Source: an uncultured Candidatus Melainabacteria bacterium (GTDB taxonomy: Bacteria > Cyanobacteriota > Vampirovibrionia > Gastranaerophilales > Gastranaerophilaceae). Taken from it: DNA of 9,615 nt. Of the stretch, positions 1 through 7,356 are shown piece by piece; the first letter of the stretch is position 1; each line of letters begins with the position of its first letter. The translations under genes and the position numbers were made by a program. The stretch is taken from NCBI GenBank assembly GCA_934717895.1, contig CAKUZO010000068.1:1-9615 (forward strand), written 5' to 3'. Under the pieces are notes generated by a model that saw only the letters and a list, made by a program, of their open reading frames with translations, made no database searches and was not told where the DNA came from.

Positions 1-41
1 CCCCCCCCCCCGAAAGCACTTTTAATACTACTATTTTTCAT
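1..41 (-). CDS. 5' end of an unidentified gene, cut by the window edge
   Basis: On the minus strand an ATG at 41-39 follows an AAAGGA-type ribosome binding site (about 48-53) at normal spacing. It opens a frame reading M-K-N-S-S-I-K-S-A-F followed by glycines. The glycines come from a run of 11 G (11 C on the plus strand) that reaches the window edge. The start lies 27 bases after the stop of the ankyrin-repeat gene and in the same direction, so co-transcription is likely. Too little remains to name a product. The G-run could be real sequence or a sequencing artefact at a contig end. Confidence 0.45.
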   Translation of the reverse strand, partial: MKNSSIKSAFGGG

Positions 42-68
42 TTTTCGTCCTTTCTTCTTAATTTTCTT

Positions 69-647
69 CTAATTTGATGTTTTATAACGTTTTAAAACTG
101 TATCTTTTATATAAGCATCATTTGATTTTAATGCTTTTAATAAAATTTCATCATCAGCTTTTGCACCGGCATTTACAAGCTGTTCAACAATTTTAGGTTG
201 TTTCTTTTGAATAGCATAAGCCAATGGTTTTGTATAAGCAGCTTCTTTATTAACATCTGCTCCGTAAGCTATCAATGTTTCTACAATTTTGGCGTCTTTA
301 CTTCTTATTGCCATAACCAAAGGAGTTGTTCCGGCAAGTTCTTTGTTTGGATCTACACCGTTTTCAAGGAGCAATTTTACTGATGCATTTTGGTTAGAAA
401 TTATTGCAAAATATATAGCAGGAGTCTTCAAAAACGTTGAGTCAGGGCTCATGCCTGATTTCAAAAACAAAGTTGAAAGTTGAGTATTTCCCTCTGCTAA
501 TGCACTAAAAAAGTTGTAGGTATTGTATTTAATACCTTGGGCTTGAATTTTTGCAATATATGCTTGATGCATATCGGTTTCAGCATCTGCAAATGCAACT
601 GTTTGCATTGCAACTAACATAAATAATATTGCCAATAACTTTTTCAT
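69..647 (-). CDS. secreted ankyrin-repeat protein
   Basis: The 192-residue protein begins with a typical signal peptide: two lysines, a hydrophobic core over residues 4-18, and a probable cleavage site after A-F-A at 20. It is therefore probably exported to the periplasm or surface. The rest is about four ankyrin repeats, roughly residues 44-72, 74-105, 107-138 and 140-170, with a partial fifth to about 190. The hallmarks are visible: TPL at 108-110, the helix pattern I-V-E-T-L-I, and the G-A-D-V-N turn at 129-133. Ankyrin repeats bind other proteins; the partner is unknown. No catalytic domain is present. The start is supported by AGGAGGT at 652-658. It lies 40 bases after the SulP gene, and a candidate promoter of its own overlaps the end of that gene, so it may be transcribed both from its own promoter and by read-through. 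Confidence 0.85.
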   Translation of the reverse strand: MKKLLAILFMLVAMQTVAFADAETDMHQAYIAKIQAQGIKYNTYNFFSALAEGNTQLSTLFLKSGMSPDSTFLKTPAIYFAIISNQNASVKLLLENGVDPNKELAGTTPLVMAIRSKDAKIVETLIAYGADVNKEAAYTKPLAYAIQKKQPKIVEQLVNAGAKADDEILLKALKSNDAYIKDTVLKRYKTSN

Positions 648-674
648 AATTACCTCCTCATGCTTTATTTATAT

Positions 675-703
675 ATAATAGCATTTTTTATTGATTTTGT
701 ACA
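675..703 (-). promoter_or_regulatory. candidate sigma-70 promoter for the ankyrin gene
   Basis: On the minus strand TGTACA (698-703) lies 17 bases upstream of TATTAT (675-680). The TG of TGC sits just before the -10 box, as in an extended -10. Predicted transcription would start about 20 bases before the ankyrin start codon. The -35 box overlaps the last codons of the SulP gene. It fits 4 of 6 and 5 of 6 consensus bases; in AT-rich DNA this is only suggestive. Confidence 0.35.
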
Positions 704-2277
704 CTATTTATAGCTTCTTCTGTCGAAAAAGCTATATCTTTATGAGAAATAAGTTTTCTTAATCCCAAACGTAAGGTAGATACTGCAATTTCGCGATTAT
801 TGAATACAATAATCACACGCACATTTTTGGCTTTTAGAGTTAAAACTAATTCTTCTAACGCAAACACTGCCGAAATATCCATGCTCTTAATTGTCGAGCA
901 ATCAATAATAACCGCTTTGTTTTCTAAAACATCATCAATTCTTGATGCAATTTGTGATGCTGAGCCAAAAAACAAAGTTCCGTCAATGTGCATAATAACC
1001 GTATTATTTACAGTATCCTCATCTAAATAGTTTTCATTTGCAACTTCTGTATCTGAAAGTCCGACAAGGTTTACATTCATTTGTCTTGCAATATTTGCGG
1101 CAAATAAAATCGACGACAATACAACACCGACACCAACAGCAACCATCAAATCGCCAAACACTGTCAAAACAAATACCAAAAGCATTACAGCCAAATCACT
1201 ACGTGGTGCAACTCTGATTAATTTAATAAATTTGTAATCTACAATACTTACACCAACCTTAATCAAAATTCCTGCAAGAACAGCAAGAGGAATTTTTGCG
1301 GCAATAGGTGCGAAAAATACAATTACCATAATCAAAAATATTGAATGAATTACCCCTGAAAGTCTTGTTTTACCACCACTTTTAATATTCACAACCGTAC
1401 GCATTGTCGCTCCACATGAAACAACTCCACCAAACAGTGCCGCAACCATGTTTCCGATACCTTGCCCGATTAATTCCCTATTAGGATTGTGCTTTGTTTT
1501 AGTTAAAGAATCTGCAACCAATGAAGTCAAAAGAGAGTCGATTGAACCCAATACAGCTATTGTTAAGCCGATTGGAATAATAACTTTTATGTCAGCAAAT
1601 TTTATTGCAGGAAGAGCAAATGCCGGAAAACTTCTTGGAATTTCCCCAATTGTTTTTACGTCAAACCCGAGAAGAATTGCTGCAATCGTTCCGATTATCA
1701 ATGCTAAAAGAGCCGGCGGAATAACTTTTGCAACCTTTTTAGGCGTACAAAATACGATTAACAAAGCTAAAAGCCCGATTATAATTGTATGAATATCTGA
1801 ACTTCCTACATTTTTTATTGCGTGGATAAAGCCTTCAACCGGAGTTCCAGAAAATTCAAGACCTAAAAAAGAATTTGTTTGCAATAAAATAATTATTGCA
1901 CCAATACCACTCATAAACCCTGAAATTACAGGATATGGAATAAAATTAACCAATTTGCCAACTTTGAAAAGTCCCAGCATAATTTGAAACAATCCTGCAA
2001 GTAGAATTGATGCAAAAATCAAGCTTGTGTTATTAGAATGAGCTGCTAAAACAGATGCAATTACGACAGTTAAAGGACCTGTTGGCCCTGAAATCTGAGT
2101 CGGAGTCCCGCCAAAAATAGCCGCAAGCATTCCAACAATAATTGCACCGTAAATTCCGGCAGTTGCACCTAATCCACTGGATACACCAAGAGCTATTGCA
2201 AGCGGTAATGCGATTACACCGGCTGTAATTCCGCCTAATAAATCTCCCTTAAAGTTCCAAAATATACTTTTATTCAT
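688..2277 (-). CDS. SulP-family anion transporter with STAS domain (BicA-like)
   Basis: This 529-residue protein has the SulP layout. A hydrophobic transport domain spans about residues 10-397, and a cytoplasmic STAS domain spans about 425-525. Family motifs are clear: G-G-T-P-T-Q-I-S-G-P-T-G-P at 56-68, the segment S-L-V-A-D-S-L-T with N-R-E-L-I-G-Q-G-I-G-N at 252-276, and G-A-T-M-R-T-V-V-N at 289-297. These match cyanobacterial BicA, a sodium-dependent bicarbonate importer, more closely than classical sulfate permeases. Residues I recall as the BicA sodium/bicarbonate site have counterparts here at a constant offset: D247, T251, G289, A290, T291. Bicarbonate is therefore the leading substrate guess, with sulfate or another anion possible. 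The STAS segment M-D-I-S-A at 466-470 occupies the usual phosphorylation/contact loop. The ATG follows AGAGGAAA at about 2284-2291. The gene is divergent from the sugar porter. Confidence 0.9.
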   Translation of the reverse strand: MNKSIFWNFKGDLLGGITAGVIALPLAIALGVSSGLGATAGIYGAIIVGMLAAIFGGTPTQISGPTGPLTVVIASVLAAHSNNTSLIFASILLAGLFQIMLGLFKVGKLVNFIPYPVISGFMSGIGAIIILLQTNSFLGLEFSGTPVEGFIHAIKNVGSSDIHTIIIGLLALLIVFCTPKKVAKVIPPALLALIIGTIAAILLGFDVKTIGEIPRSFPAFALPAIKFADIKVIIPIGLTIAVLGSIDSLLTSLVADSLTKTKHNPNRELIGQGIGNMVAALFGGVVSCGATMRTVVNIKSGGKTRLSGVIHSIFLIMVIVFFAPIAAKIPLAVLAGILIKVGVSIVDYKFIKLIRVAPRSDLAVMLLVFVLTVFGDLMVAVGVGVVLSSILFAANIARQMNVNLVGLSDTEVANENYLDEDTVNNTVIMHIDGTLFFGSASQIASRIDDVLENKAVIIDCSTIKSMDISAVFALEELVLTLKAKNVRVIIVFNNREIAVSTLRLGLRKLISHKDIAFSTEEAINSVQNQ

Positions 2278-2316
2278 TTAATTTCCTCTCAAAGTCTAAA
2301 ATATTGTCCTTTGCCT

Positions 2317-2345
2317 AGAATAACAGATATAAAAGATTTTTACAA
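2317..2345 (-). promoter_or_regulatory. candidate promoter for the SulP gene
   Basis: On the minus strand TTGTAA (2340-2345) is separated by 17 bases from TATTCT (2317-2322), with TG one base before the -10 box (extended -10). Transcription would begin roughly 33 bases upstream of the SulP ATG. Each box fits 4 of 6 consensus bases; the spacing and the TG are the main support. Confidence 0.35.
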
Positions 2346-2377
2346 GAAAAATTTTTATACCTGTTACAAATTCAAAA

Positions 2378-2389
2378 AATTCGGGAATT
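2378..2389. promoter_or_regulatory. small palindrome in the SulP/sugar-porter divergent region
   Basis: AATTC-GG-GAATT is an inverted repeat with 5-base arms, about 40 bases upstream of the sugar-porter start. Its position between two divergent genes suits an operator. The arms are short and could arise by chance. Confidence 0.15.
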
Positions 2390-2427
2390 TATATAACATA
2401 CTATTATTATATATAGGAGTCAGTAAA

Positions 2428-3795
2428 ATGCGTAAGTTTGTTTATTTTTGGCTTTACTTTGTTGCAATAGTAGCATCATTAGGAGGTTTGCTTTCAGGGT
2501 TTGACACAGGTGTAATTTCAGGTGCGTTGTTGTTTATTAACCAAACTTGGGATTTGTCTGATTATTTGCAAGGCTTTTTGGTAAGCTCTGTCCTAATCGG
2601 TGCGGTTATTGGTGCCGCAACAAATGGAGTTTTAGCGGATATTTTCGGGCGTAAAAAAATTATTATTGCAACTGCATTAATATTTATCGTCGGCTCAATT
2701 CTTTGTGCACTTGCACCTAATATTTATGTATTGATTTTGTCAAGAATTCTTGTAGGTCTTGCAGTTGGTATTGTAAACTTTATTGTTCCACTATATCTTT
2801 CAGAAGTTGCACCAAAACAACTAAGAGGAACACTTGTTTCTTTATATCAATGGGCAATTACGGCCGGCATTTTGTTCTCCTATGTAATTAACGGAGCTTT
2901 TGCAAATGCTGTATACAGCTGGCGTTGGATGCTGTTTGCAGGTGTCGTTCCGGGGTTAATTCTTCTTGTTGGCATGACATTTTTGGGTGACACTCCAAGA
3001 TGGTTAATTAGTAAGAACAGAGAGGAAGAAGCTAAAAAGATTTACCAAAAAATTGAACCTGACGCCGATGCTGACAAAGAAATCGAAGAAATTAAAGAAA
3101 CTTTAAAATCTGAACTCGGCGAAAACAAAAAGATTAAGTTTAAAAAATGGATGATAATGCCGTTTGTTGTCGGTATCGGAATTATGTTTGCACAAATTTG
3201 CACAGGTATAAACACAATTATTTACTATGCCCCGACAATATTCAAAATCGCCGGATTTGACAGCAATACAAATGCGATTTACGCAACAGCAGGCATCGGA
3301 TTAATAAACTTTTTAATGACAATTGTTGCTATATTCTTTACTGACAAATTTGGAAGAAAGCCTTTGTTATACATTGGTTTAACAGGCGTAATGTTAAGCT
3401 TAGTCGGACTCGGTTGTGCATTTTACTGGGCAGATATTCTCGGCGCAAACCTAAAATGGGTTGCAGTCGGAAGCCTTGCGACATATATAATCTGTTTTGC
3501 ATTCAGCCTTGGGCCTATCGGTTGGATTATTGTATCAGAAGTCTTTCCGCTCAAAATACGTGGACTTGCGATGAGTTTGTGCACAGTTGCAAACTTTGCA
3601 TTTAACTTCTTTGTAGTCGGAAGTTTCCCTGTACTTATCCACAGAATTGGCGGAGCTTACACATTCTGGATATTTGCTGCGGTTTCATTCTTGTGTATAC
3701 TTTTCGTTTACTGGTTTGTTCCAGAAACCAAAGGAATTTCACTTGAAAAAATCGAATCTAATTGGATTAAAGGCGTAAGACCGAGAGAATTTTGA
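2428..3795 (+). CDS. MFS sugar:proton symporter (sugar porter family)
   Basis: The 455-residue protein belongs to the 12-helix sugar porter family (XylE/GalP/AraE-like), which imports sugars with protons across the inner membrane. Motifs counted from the chosen start: G-F-D-T-G at 24-28, D-I-F-G-R-K-K at 71-77, Y-L-S-E-V-A-P with Q-L-R-G at 123-134, D-T-P-R-W-L at 188-193 (usually PESPRWL), Q-I-C-T-G-I-N then Y-Y at 256-267, D-K-F-G-R-K at 306-311, and P-E-T-K-G at 432-436. Sugar-contacting positions of XylE are mostly kept (Q141, Q256, N262), but the first Q of the usual QQ pair is A255. The exact sugar cannot be told. I chose the ATG at 2428 because TAGGAG (2414-2419) precedes it at good spacing and the protein then begins like its relatives. 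An in-frame TTG at 2311 would add 39 unlikely residues. Confidence 0.9.
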   Translation: MRKFVYFWLYFVAIVASLGGLLSGFDTGVISGALLFINQTWDLSDYLQGFLVSSVLIGAVIGAATNGVLADIFGRKKIIIATALIFIVGSILCALAPNIYVLILSRILVGLAVGIVNFIVPLYLSEVAPKQLRGTLVSLYQWAITAGILFSYVINGAFANAVYSWRWMLFAGVVPGLILLVGMTFLGDTPRWLISKNREEEAKKIYQKIEPDADADKEIEEIKETLKSELGENKKIKFKKWMIMPFVVGIGIMFAQICTGINTIIYYAPTIFKIAGFDSNTNAIYATAGIGLINFLMTIVAIFFTDKFGRKPLLYIGLTGVMLSLVGLGCAFYWADILGANLKWVAVGSLATYIICFAFSLGPIGWIIVSEVFPLKIRGLAMSLCTVANFAFNFFVVGSFPVLIHRIGGAYTFWIFAAVSFLCILFVYWFVPETKGISLEKIESNWIKGVRPREF

Positions 3796-3803
3796 TAGCT
3801 ACC

Positions 3804-3845
3804 AGAGGCGCAGAGGCATAGAGGCATAGAGGCATAGAGGCATAG
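3804..3845. repeat. tandem 8-bp repeat (AGAGGCAT, about 5 units)
   Basis: Four exact head-to-tail copies of AGAGGCAT occupy 3812-3843. They are preceded by one variant unit, AGAGGCGC (3804-3811), and followed by a partial AG. The array starts 8 bases after the sugar-porter stop and lies between convergent genes. It is G-rich on the plus strand and clearly unlike the AT-rich surroundings. It is followed by GCTCG-ctac-GCTCG (3854-3867). Short tandem repeats with an AGAGGC core occur between genes in cyanobacteria, so this may be a related family. No function is visible. Confidence 0.85.
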
Positions 3846-3872
3846 TCCTTTATGCTCGCTACGCTCGAAAAA

Positions 3873-4532
3873 TTATACAAGCCCCTCTTTAAGAGCTTTT
3901 ACGGCAGCTTGTGTTCTATCATCGACAACGAGTTTTTGAATAATATTACAAACATGCGCTTTTGCAGTGTGTTCAGAAATCGTTAATTCTTGGGCAATTT
4001 CACTATTTGACATTCCGTCAACAACGAGTTTCAAAACCTCATATTCTCTTTGTGTAAGATTAGCATGCTGCTCTTTAAACATTGCACGTGACATTTGGCG
4101 TGGCGGAACAACTCCACAGTTTTTGTCACGTAAAATTGGAACAACTTGTGAATCCAACCACATAGCTCCGTCATTTACGGTCTTTATTACCATCTTTAAA
4201 ATATCTGTATTAATGTCTTTCATTGCATAAGCACAAGCACCGGCATGAAGGGCATCTAAAACTTCTGCTTCACTTAGGTGTGATGTTAAAATTATAACTT
4301 TCGCTTTGTTGTTTATTTCCAAAATTCTTTTTGTAGCCTCAATTCCTGAAATATCTGGTAAGCCAATATCCATTAAAACCACGTCCGGACGGCTATGACG
4401 AAATTTCTCAACGGCTTCTTTCCCAGATTGTGCTTCTGATACAACTTTTATATCCTCTAAATCATCGAATAAGGACATTAAACCTACACGAATTAATTTT
4501 TGATCTTCTACAAGTAATACATTTATAGTCAT
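3873..4532 (-). CDS. NarL/FixJ-family response regulator
   Basis: This 219-residue DNA-binding regulator has a receiver domain (about 3-120) and a LuxR-type helix-turn-helix (about 155-215). The receiver has all key residues: acidic pair E9/D10, phosphoacceptor D55 in L-M-D-I-G-L-P-D, T83 and K105. The output domain carries L-T-Q-R-E-Y-E-V-L-K at 159-168, S-N-S-E-I-A at 175-180, and the recognition helix T-A-K-A-H-V around 189-194. The end, V-D-D-R-T-Q-A-A-V-K-A-L with E-G-L-V, looks like the cyanobacterial members I know. No histidine kinase is in the window, so signal and partner are unknown. The ATG follows AGGGAGAAA on the minus strand. Dyads upstream could be its own sites. It is convergent with the sugar porter and divergent from nadB. 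Confidence 0.9.
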   Translation of the reverse strand: MTINVLLVEDQKLIRVGLMSLFDDLEDIKVVSEAQSGKEAVEKFRHSRPDVVLMDIGLPDISGIEATKRILEINNKAKVIILTSHLSEAEVLDALHAGACAYAMKDINTDILKMVIKTVNDGAMWLDSQVVPILRDKNCGVVPPRQMSRAMFKEQHANLTQREYEVLKLVVDGMSNSEIAQELTISEHTAKAHVCNIIQKLVVDDRTQAAVKALKEGLV

Positions 4533-4566
4533 AGTAATTTCTCCCTATATTACTTATAAAAGTTTT

Positions 4567-4589
4567 TTAAAGGTATTTAATCCCTTTAA
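4567..4589. promoter_or_regulatory. inverted repeat upstream of the response regulator
   Basis: TTAAAGG (4567-4573) and CCTTTAA (4583-4589) form a perfect 7-base inverted repeat with a 9-base spacer. It lies about 35 bases before the response-regulator ATG. That suits an operator, possibly for autoregulation by this NarL-type protein. No experiment or known consensus supports that reading. Confidence 0.3.
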
Positions 4590-4628
4590 TATTGAATATA
4601 AATAGTAATATTATAAATACTTAATTCC

Positions 4629-4655
4629 GAAATATAATTTGCATTATTATATTTC
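4629..4655. promoter_or_regulatory. 10-bp dyad in the response regulator/nadB divergent region
   Basis: GAAATATAAT (4629-4638) and ATTATATTTC (4646-4655) are perfect inverted copies with a 7-base spacer. The dyad sits near the middle of the 217-base region between the response regulator and nadB, about 100 bases from each start. Such a dyad could be an operator serving either gene. The strong AT bias makes a chance match less surprising than its length suggests. Confidence 0.35.
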
Positions 4656-4749
4656 AATTTATTTAATTAAATCTTAATATTTATTTGTAGCAAAAATATT
4701 AACTTTGGTTTATTATGTAAAATAATAAATATACATAAGGTAAACAATC

Positions 4750-6366
4750 ATGAAATATTCAAATTATTCAACAGTTATAATAGGAAGCGGCATTGCAGGA
4801 CTTTATGCCGCACTAAAAATAGAACAACAGGCAGAATTACCGGAAGGCATTTTGCTAATCACAAAATCAAAACTTGGCGAAAGCAATTCCAGATATGCAC
4901 AAGGTGGCATGGTTGCTGTTATGAAAGAAAACAAATCTGACACAACTGCATCTCATATATCAGATACAATTAAAGCTGGTGCCGGTTTAAGCGATTTTAA
5001 TACAGTTAAATTTATCTCAGAACATTCTGACGCTGTTGTAAAAGATTTACTTAAATTTGGCGTCGAATTTGATAGAGATGAAAACAATAAACTTTGCTTT
5101 ACCAAAGAAGCGGCACACAGTGTAAGACGTATTCTTCACTCTGGCGGAGATGCAACAGGCAGAATGATAGAACAAGCACTTTGCAAAAAAGTAGCCGATA
5201 ACGAAAATATTGATATCTACGAAGATACAGATGCTGTCGAACTTTTGGTTAGCAATAACGAATGTAAAGGGATTCTCGTTTACAACGACGCTACACAAGA
5301 ATATGAAACAATTTATTCTCCTGCTATAATCCTTGCGACAGGCGGAATTGGACAATTATATAAATACACAACAAACCCAATCGGAGCAACAGGCGATGGA
5401 CTTGCACTAGCCTATAATGCCGGAGCTATTATGCAGGATATGGAATTTGTACAATTCCACCCGACAGCACTTGCGATTGATTGTGGAGAAAACAGGTTTT
5501 TAATATCAGAAGCCGTCAGAGGAGAAGGTGCAAAACTTTGTGATGCAGATGGTGTTGAATATATGCAGAATTACGACGAGCGAAAAGAACTTGCTCCTCG
5601 TGATATCGTTACTCGTGCTAATTTTAGCGAAATGAGAAAACATAAAGTTGATAACGTTTATTTGAATGCGACTTGCATCGATAGCAAAAAACTTGCAAAA
5701 CGTTTTCCAAATATTTCAAAAAAATGTCTTGAAAACGGGATAGATATTGCACATGATTTTATTCCTGTTGCCCCGGCAGCACATTATTATATGGGTGGAG
5801 TTAAGACAAATCTTCGTGGAGAAACATCTATTAACGGACTTTATGCAATAGGTGAAGTTTCCTCAACAGGACTCCATGGCGGAAACAGATTGGCAAGTAA
5901 TTCGCTTTTGGAATGTGTTGTTTGTGCTTATTCTGTTGCAGATTATCTAAAAACACAAGAATTGAAATCTCCAAAACAAATTGATGAAACAATTAAATCA
6001 ACATTGGATTTGTACACCAAAGAAGATGGAATTACGGAAGAATTGGATATTCCGGCATTAAAGAAAAAGCTGAAAGATATAATGTGGGATTATGTCGGGA
6101 TTTTTAGAGATGAAAACTCATTGAAAACAGCACAAGAAAAACTTGAAGAACTCAGAAAAGAGTTCCCTCGTTCTTATAAATGCATCAATAGAGAAGAATA
6201 CGAATTTCGCAACATGTTGCAAGTTTCAGAATTAATCGCAACATCAGCGTTAATGCGTAAAGAATCTCGTGGAGCACATTACAGAACAGATTTTCCGCAA
6301 ACAAATGAGGAATGTGTTCATAGTATTATAACAAAAGAAGATAAGGTACCGGATTATGTTAAGTAA
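4750..6366 (+). CDS. nadB: L-aspartate oxidase
   Basis: NadB oxidises L-aspartate to iminoaspartate using FAD, the first step of de novo NAD synthesis; NadA then makes quinolinate. The 538-residue length matches the family (about 540). The FAD-binding G-S-G-I-A-G is at 12-17. The flavoprotein core shows S-R-Y-A-Q-G-G at 47-53, H-S-G-G-D-A-T-G-R at 130-138, and A-T-G-G-I-G at 196-201. Expected catalytic positions are present: E120, H237 (Q-F-H-P-T-A), R284 (A-P-R-D-I-V) and H345 (A-H-Y-Y-M-G-G). L-H-G-G-N-R-L-A-S-N-S at 375-385 is the C-terminal FAD signature, and the C-terminal helical domain is complete. The arginine and H345 favour aspartate oxidase over succinate dehydrogenase or fumarate reductase. 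The ATG follows AAGG (4737-4740) at 9 bases; a possible -10 box TAAAAT lies at 4718-4723 with no good -35. It overlaps nadC by 11 bases. Confidence 0.95.
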   Translation: MKYSNYSTVIIGSGIAGLYAALKIEQQAELPEGILLITKSKLGESNSRYAQGGMVAVMKENKSDTTASHISDTIKAGAGLSDFNTVKFISEHSDAVVKDLLKFGVEFDRDENNKLCFTKEAAHSVRRILHSGGDATGRMIEQALCKKVADNENIDIYEDTDAVELLVSNNECKGILVYNDATQEYETIYSPAIILATGGIGQLYKYTTNPIGATGDGLALAYNAGAIMQDMEFVQFHPTALAIDCGENRFLISEAVRGEGAKLCDADGVEYMQNYDERKELAPRDIVTRANFSEMRKHKVDNVYLNATCIDSKKLAKRFPNISKKCLENGIDIAHDFIPVAPAAHYYMGGVKTNLRGETSINGLYAIGEVSSTGLHGGNRLASNSLLECVVCAYSVADYLKTQELKSPKQIDETIKSTLDLYTKEDGITEELDIPALKKKLKDIMWDYVGIFRDENSLKTAQEKLEELRKEFPRSYKCINREEYEFRNMLQVSELIATSALMRKESRGAHYRTDFPQTNEECVHSIITKEDKVPDYVK

Positions 6367-7186
6367 ATTTTATGTAGAAGATCACGTTAAATCAGCATTA
6401 ATGGAAGATATCGGCTATGGCGATATTACAACCGAAAATTTGGCAGAAGATACAGATTATTTAAAAGCAGAACTAAACACAAGATGTGACGGTATTCTCT
6501 GCGGTTGCGAGGTTTTCAAAACTGTCTTCAACGTGCTTTCAAACGATGTAAAAATAAAATTTTACTTTAAAGATGGTGATACAATTAAAAAAGGCGACAA
6601 AATCGCTGATGTTGAAGGCCCTGCAAAAGACTTGTTGATGGGAGAAAGAGTTTCCCTAAACTATATCCAAAGAATGTCCGGGATTGCGACAGAAACAAGA
6701 AAATACCAAGATGCAATTGCTCCTTACAGTGCCAAAATCGTTGATACGAGAAAAACTACTCCGAATTTCAGGGCTTTTGAGAAATATTCGGTTAAAATTG
6801 GTGGCGGAGCACTTCACAGGTTTAATCTTTCCGATTGTGCAATGATTAAAGATAACCACATCAGGCTTGCAGGATCTTTAACAAATGCTGTAAATAAATT
6901 AAGAAAAAATATTTCGCATGCCCATAAAATCGAAGTTGAATGCGACACACTTGAACAAGTAAAAGAAGCAGTTGACGTAAAGGCTGATATTATCATGCTT
7001 GATAACATGTCAGTTGAAACGATGAAAAAAGCTGTTGAAATCATTAATCATCAAGCGATTGTTGAAGCAAGTGGCAACGTAAACTTGTCAACCGTAAACG
7101 CAATTGCCTCAACCGGAGTTGATATCATTTCGTCAAGTGCAATTGTTGCAAAAGCTCCAACATTAGACTTGGGATTTGATATGTAA
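6356..7186 (+). CDS. nadC: nicotinate-nucleotide pyrophosphorylase (carboxylating)
   Basis: NadC (quinolinate phosphoribosyltransferase) converts quinolinate and PRPP to nicotinate mononucleotide and CO2, directly after NadA. The 276-residue protein has the full family pattern: E-D-I-G-Y-G-D-I-T-T at 17-26, G-E-R-V-S-L-N at 96-102, D-T-R-K-T-T-P at 130-136, K-I-G-G-G-A-L-H-R at 147-155, I-K-D-N-H at 164-168, E-V-E-C at 193-196, and L-D-N-M at 215-218. Small oddities: N-F-R at 137-139 where G-L-R is usual, and I-S-S-S-A at 258-262 instead of I-S-V-G-A. The latter resembles the I-S-T-S-A form that I recall from cyanobacterial NadC. The start codon lies inside the end of nadB, with AAGG at 6343-6346, so the two are translationally coupled. 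NadA is not in the window. No obvious terminator follows. Confidence 0.95.
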   Translation: MLSKFYVEDHVKSALMEDIGYGDITTENLAEDTDYLKAELNTRCDGILCGCEVFKTVFNVLSNDVKIKFYFKDGDTIKKGDKIADVEGPAKDLLMGERVSLNYIQRMSGIATETRKYQDAIAPYSAKIVDTRKTTPNFRAFEKYSVKIGGGALHRFNLSDCAMIKDNHIRLAGSLTNAVNKLRKNISHAHKIEVECDTLEQVKEAVDVKADIIMLDNMSVETMKKAVEIINHQAIVEASGNVNLSTVNAIASTGVDIISSSAIVAKAPTLDLGFDM

Positions 7187-7195
7187 TTTTCATAT

Positions 7196-7259
7196 GTGAA
7201 TAAATAGATTACTGAATATCTTGAATGAAAAGGACTTATTCACTTATTCATTTATTCTC
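7196..7259. repeat. direct and inverted 8-base repeats downstream of nadC
   Basis: Three head-to-tail 8-base units, TTATTCAC, TTATTCAT and TTATTCTC, fill 7236-7259. The first is the exact inverse of GTGAATAA at 7196-7203, so the segment could fold with a 32-base loop. It lies in the 170-base gap between nadC and the next gene. It could be an operator array, a weak 3' structure for nadBC, or low-complexity sequence. No T-run follows, so it is not a standard terminator. Confidence 0.4.
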
Positions 7260-7356
7260 CTATAAAATTGTAAACATTTTTTAACCTACTAGCAAAAAAT
7301 ATTTTCCTTTGTTTTAGAATAAATGTAGAAGACATTACAATTTATTTGGTGAAAAG

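Noticed and set aside
1448..1792. 114-residue plus-strand open frame inside the SulP gene
   Set aside because: It is antisense to a clear, full-length transporter frame and shows no domain or start signals; a shadow.
2311..2427. Longer form of the sugar porter starting at a TTG
   Set aside because: The added 39 residues are unlike the family, the TTG lacks a good ribosome binding site, and the stretch holds the SulP control region. The ATG at 2428 has TAGGAG and a family-like N-terminus.
3875..3900. Small stem (CTCTT/AAGAG) as a terminator for the convergent genes
   Set aside because: The loop is too small, there is no T-run, and it lies inside the response-regulator coding end.
4661..4672. 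Palindrome ATTTAATTAAAT
   Set aside because: Pure A/T palindromes of this length are expected in such AT-rich intergenic DNA.
5047..5355. 102-residue minus-strand open frame inside nadB
   Set aside because: nadB coding is unambiguous over this stretch; the reverse frame is cysteine- and phenylalanine-rich noise.
7260..7356. Promoter for the membrane cassette
   Set aside because: TAGAAT (7315-7320) and TACAAT (7336-7341) resemble -10 boxes, but neither has a -35 at acceptable spacing.
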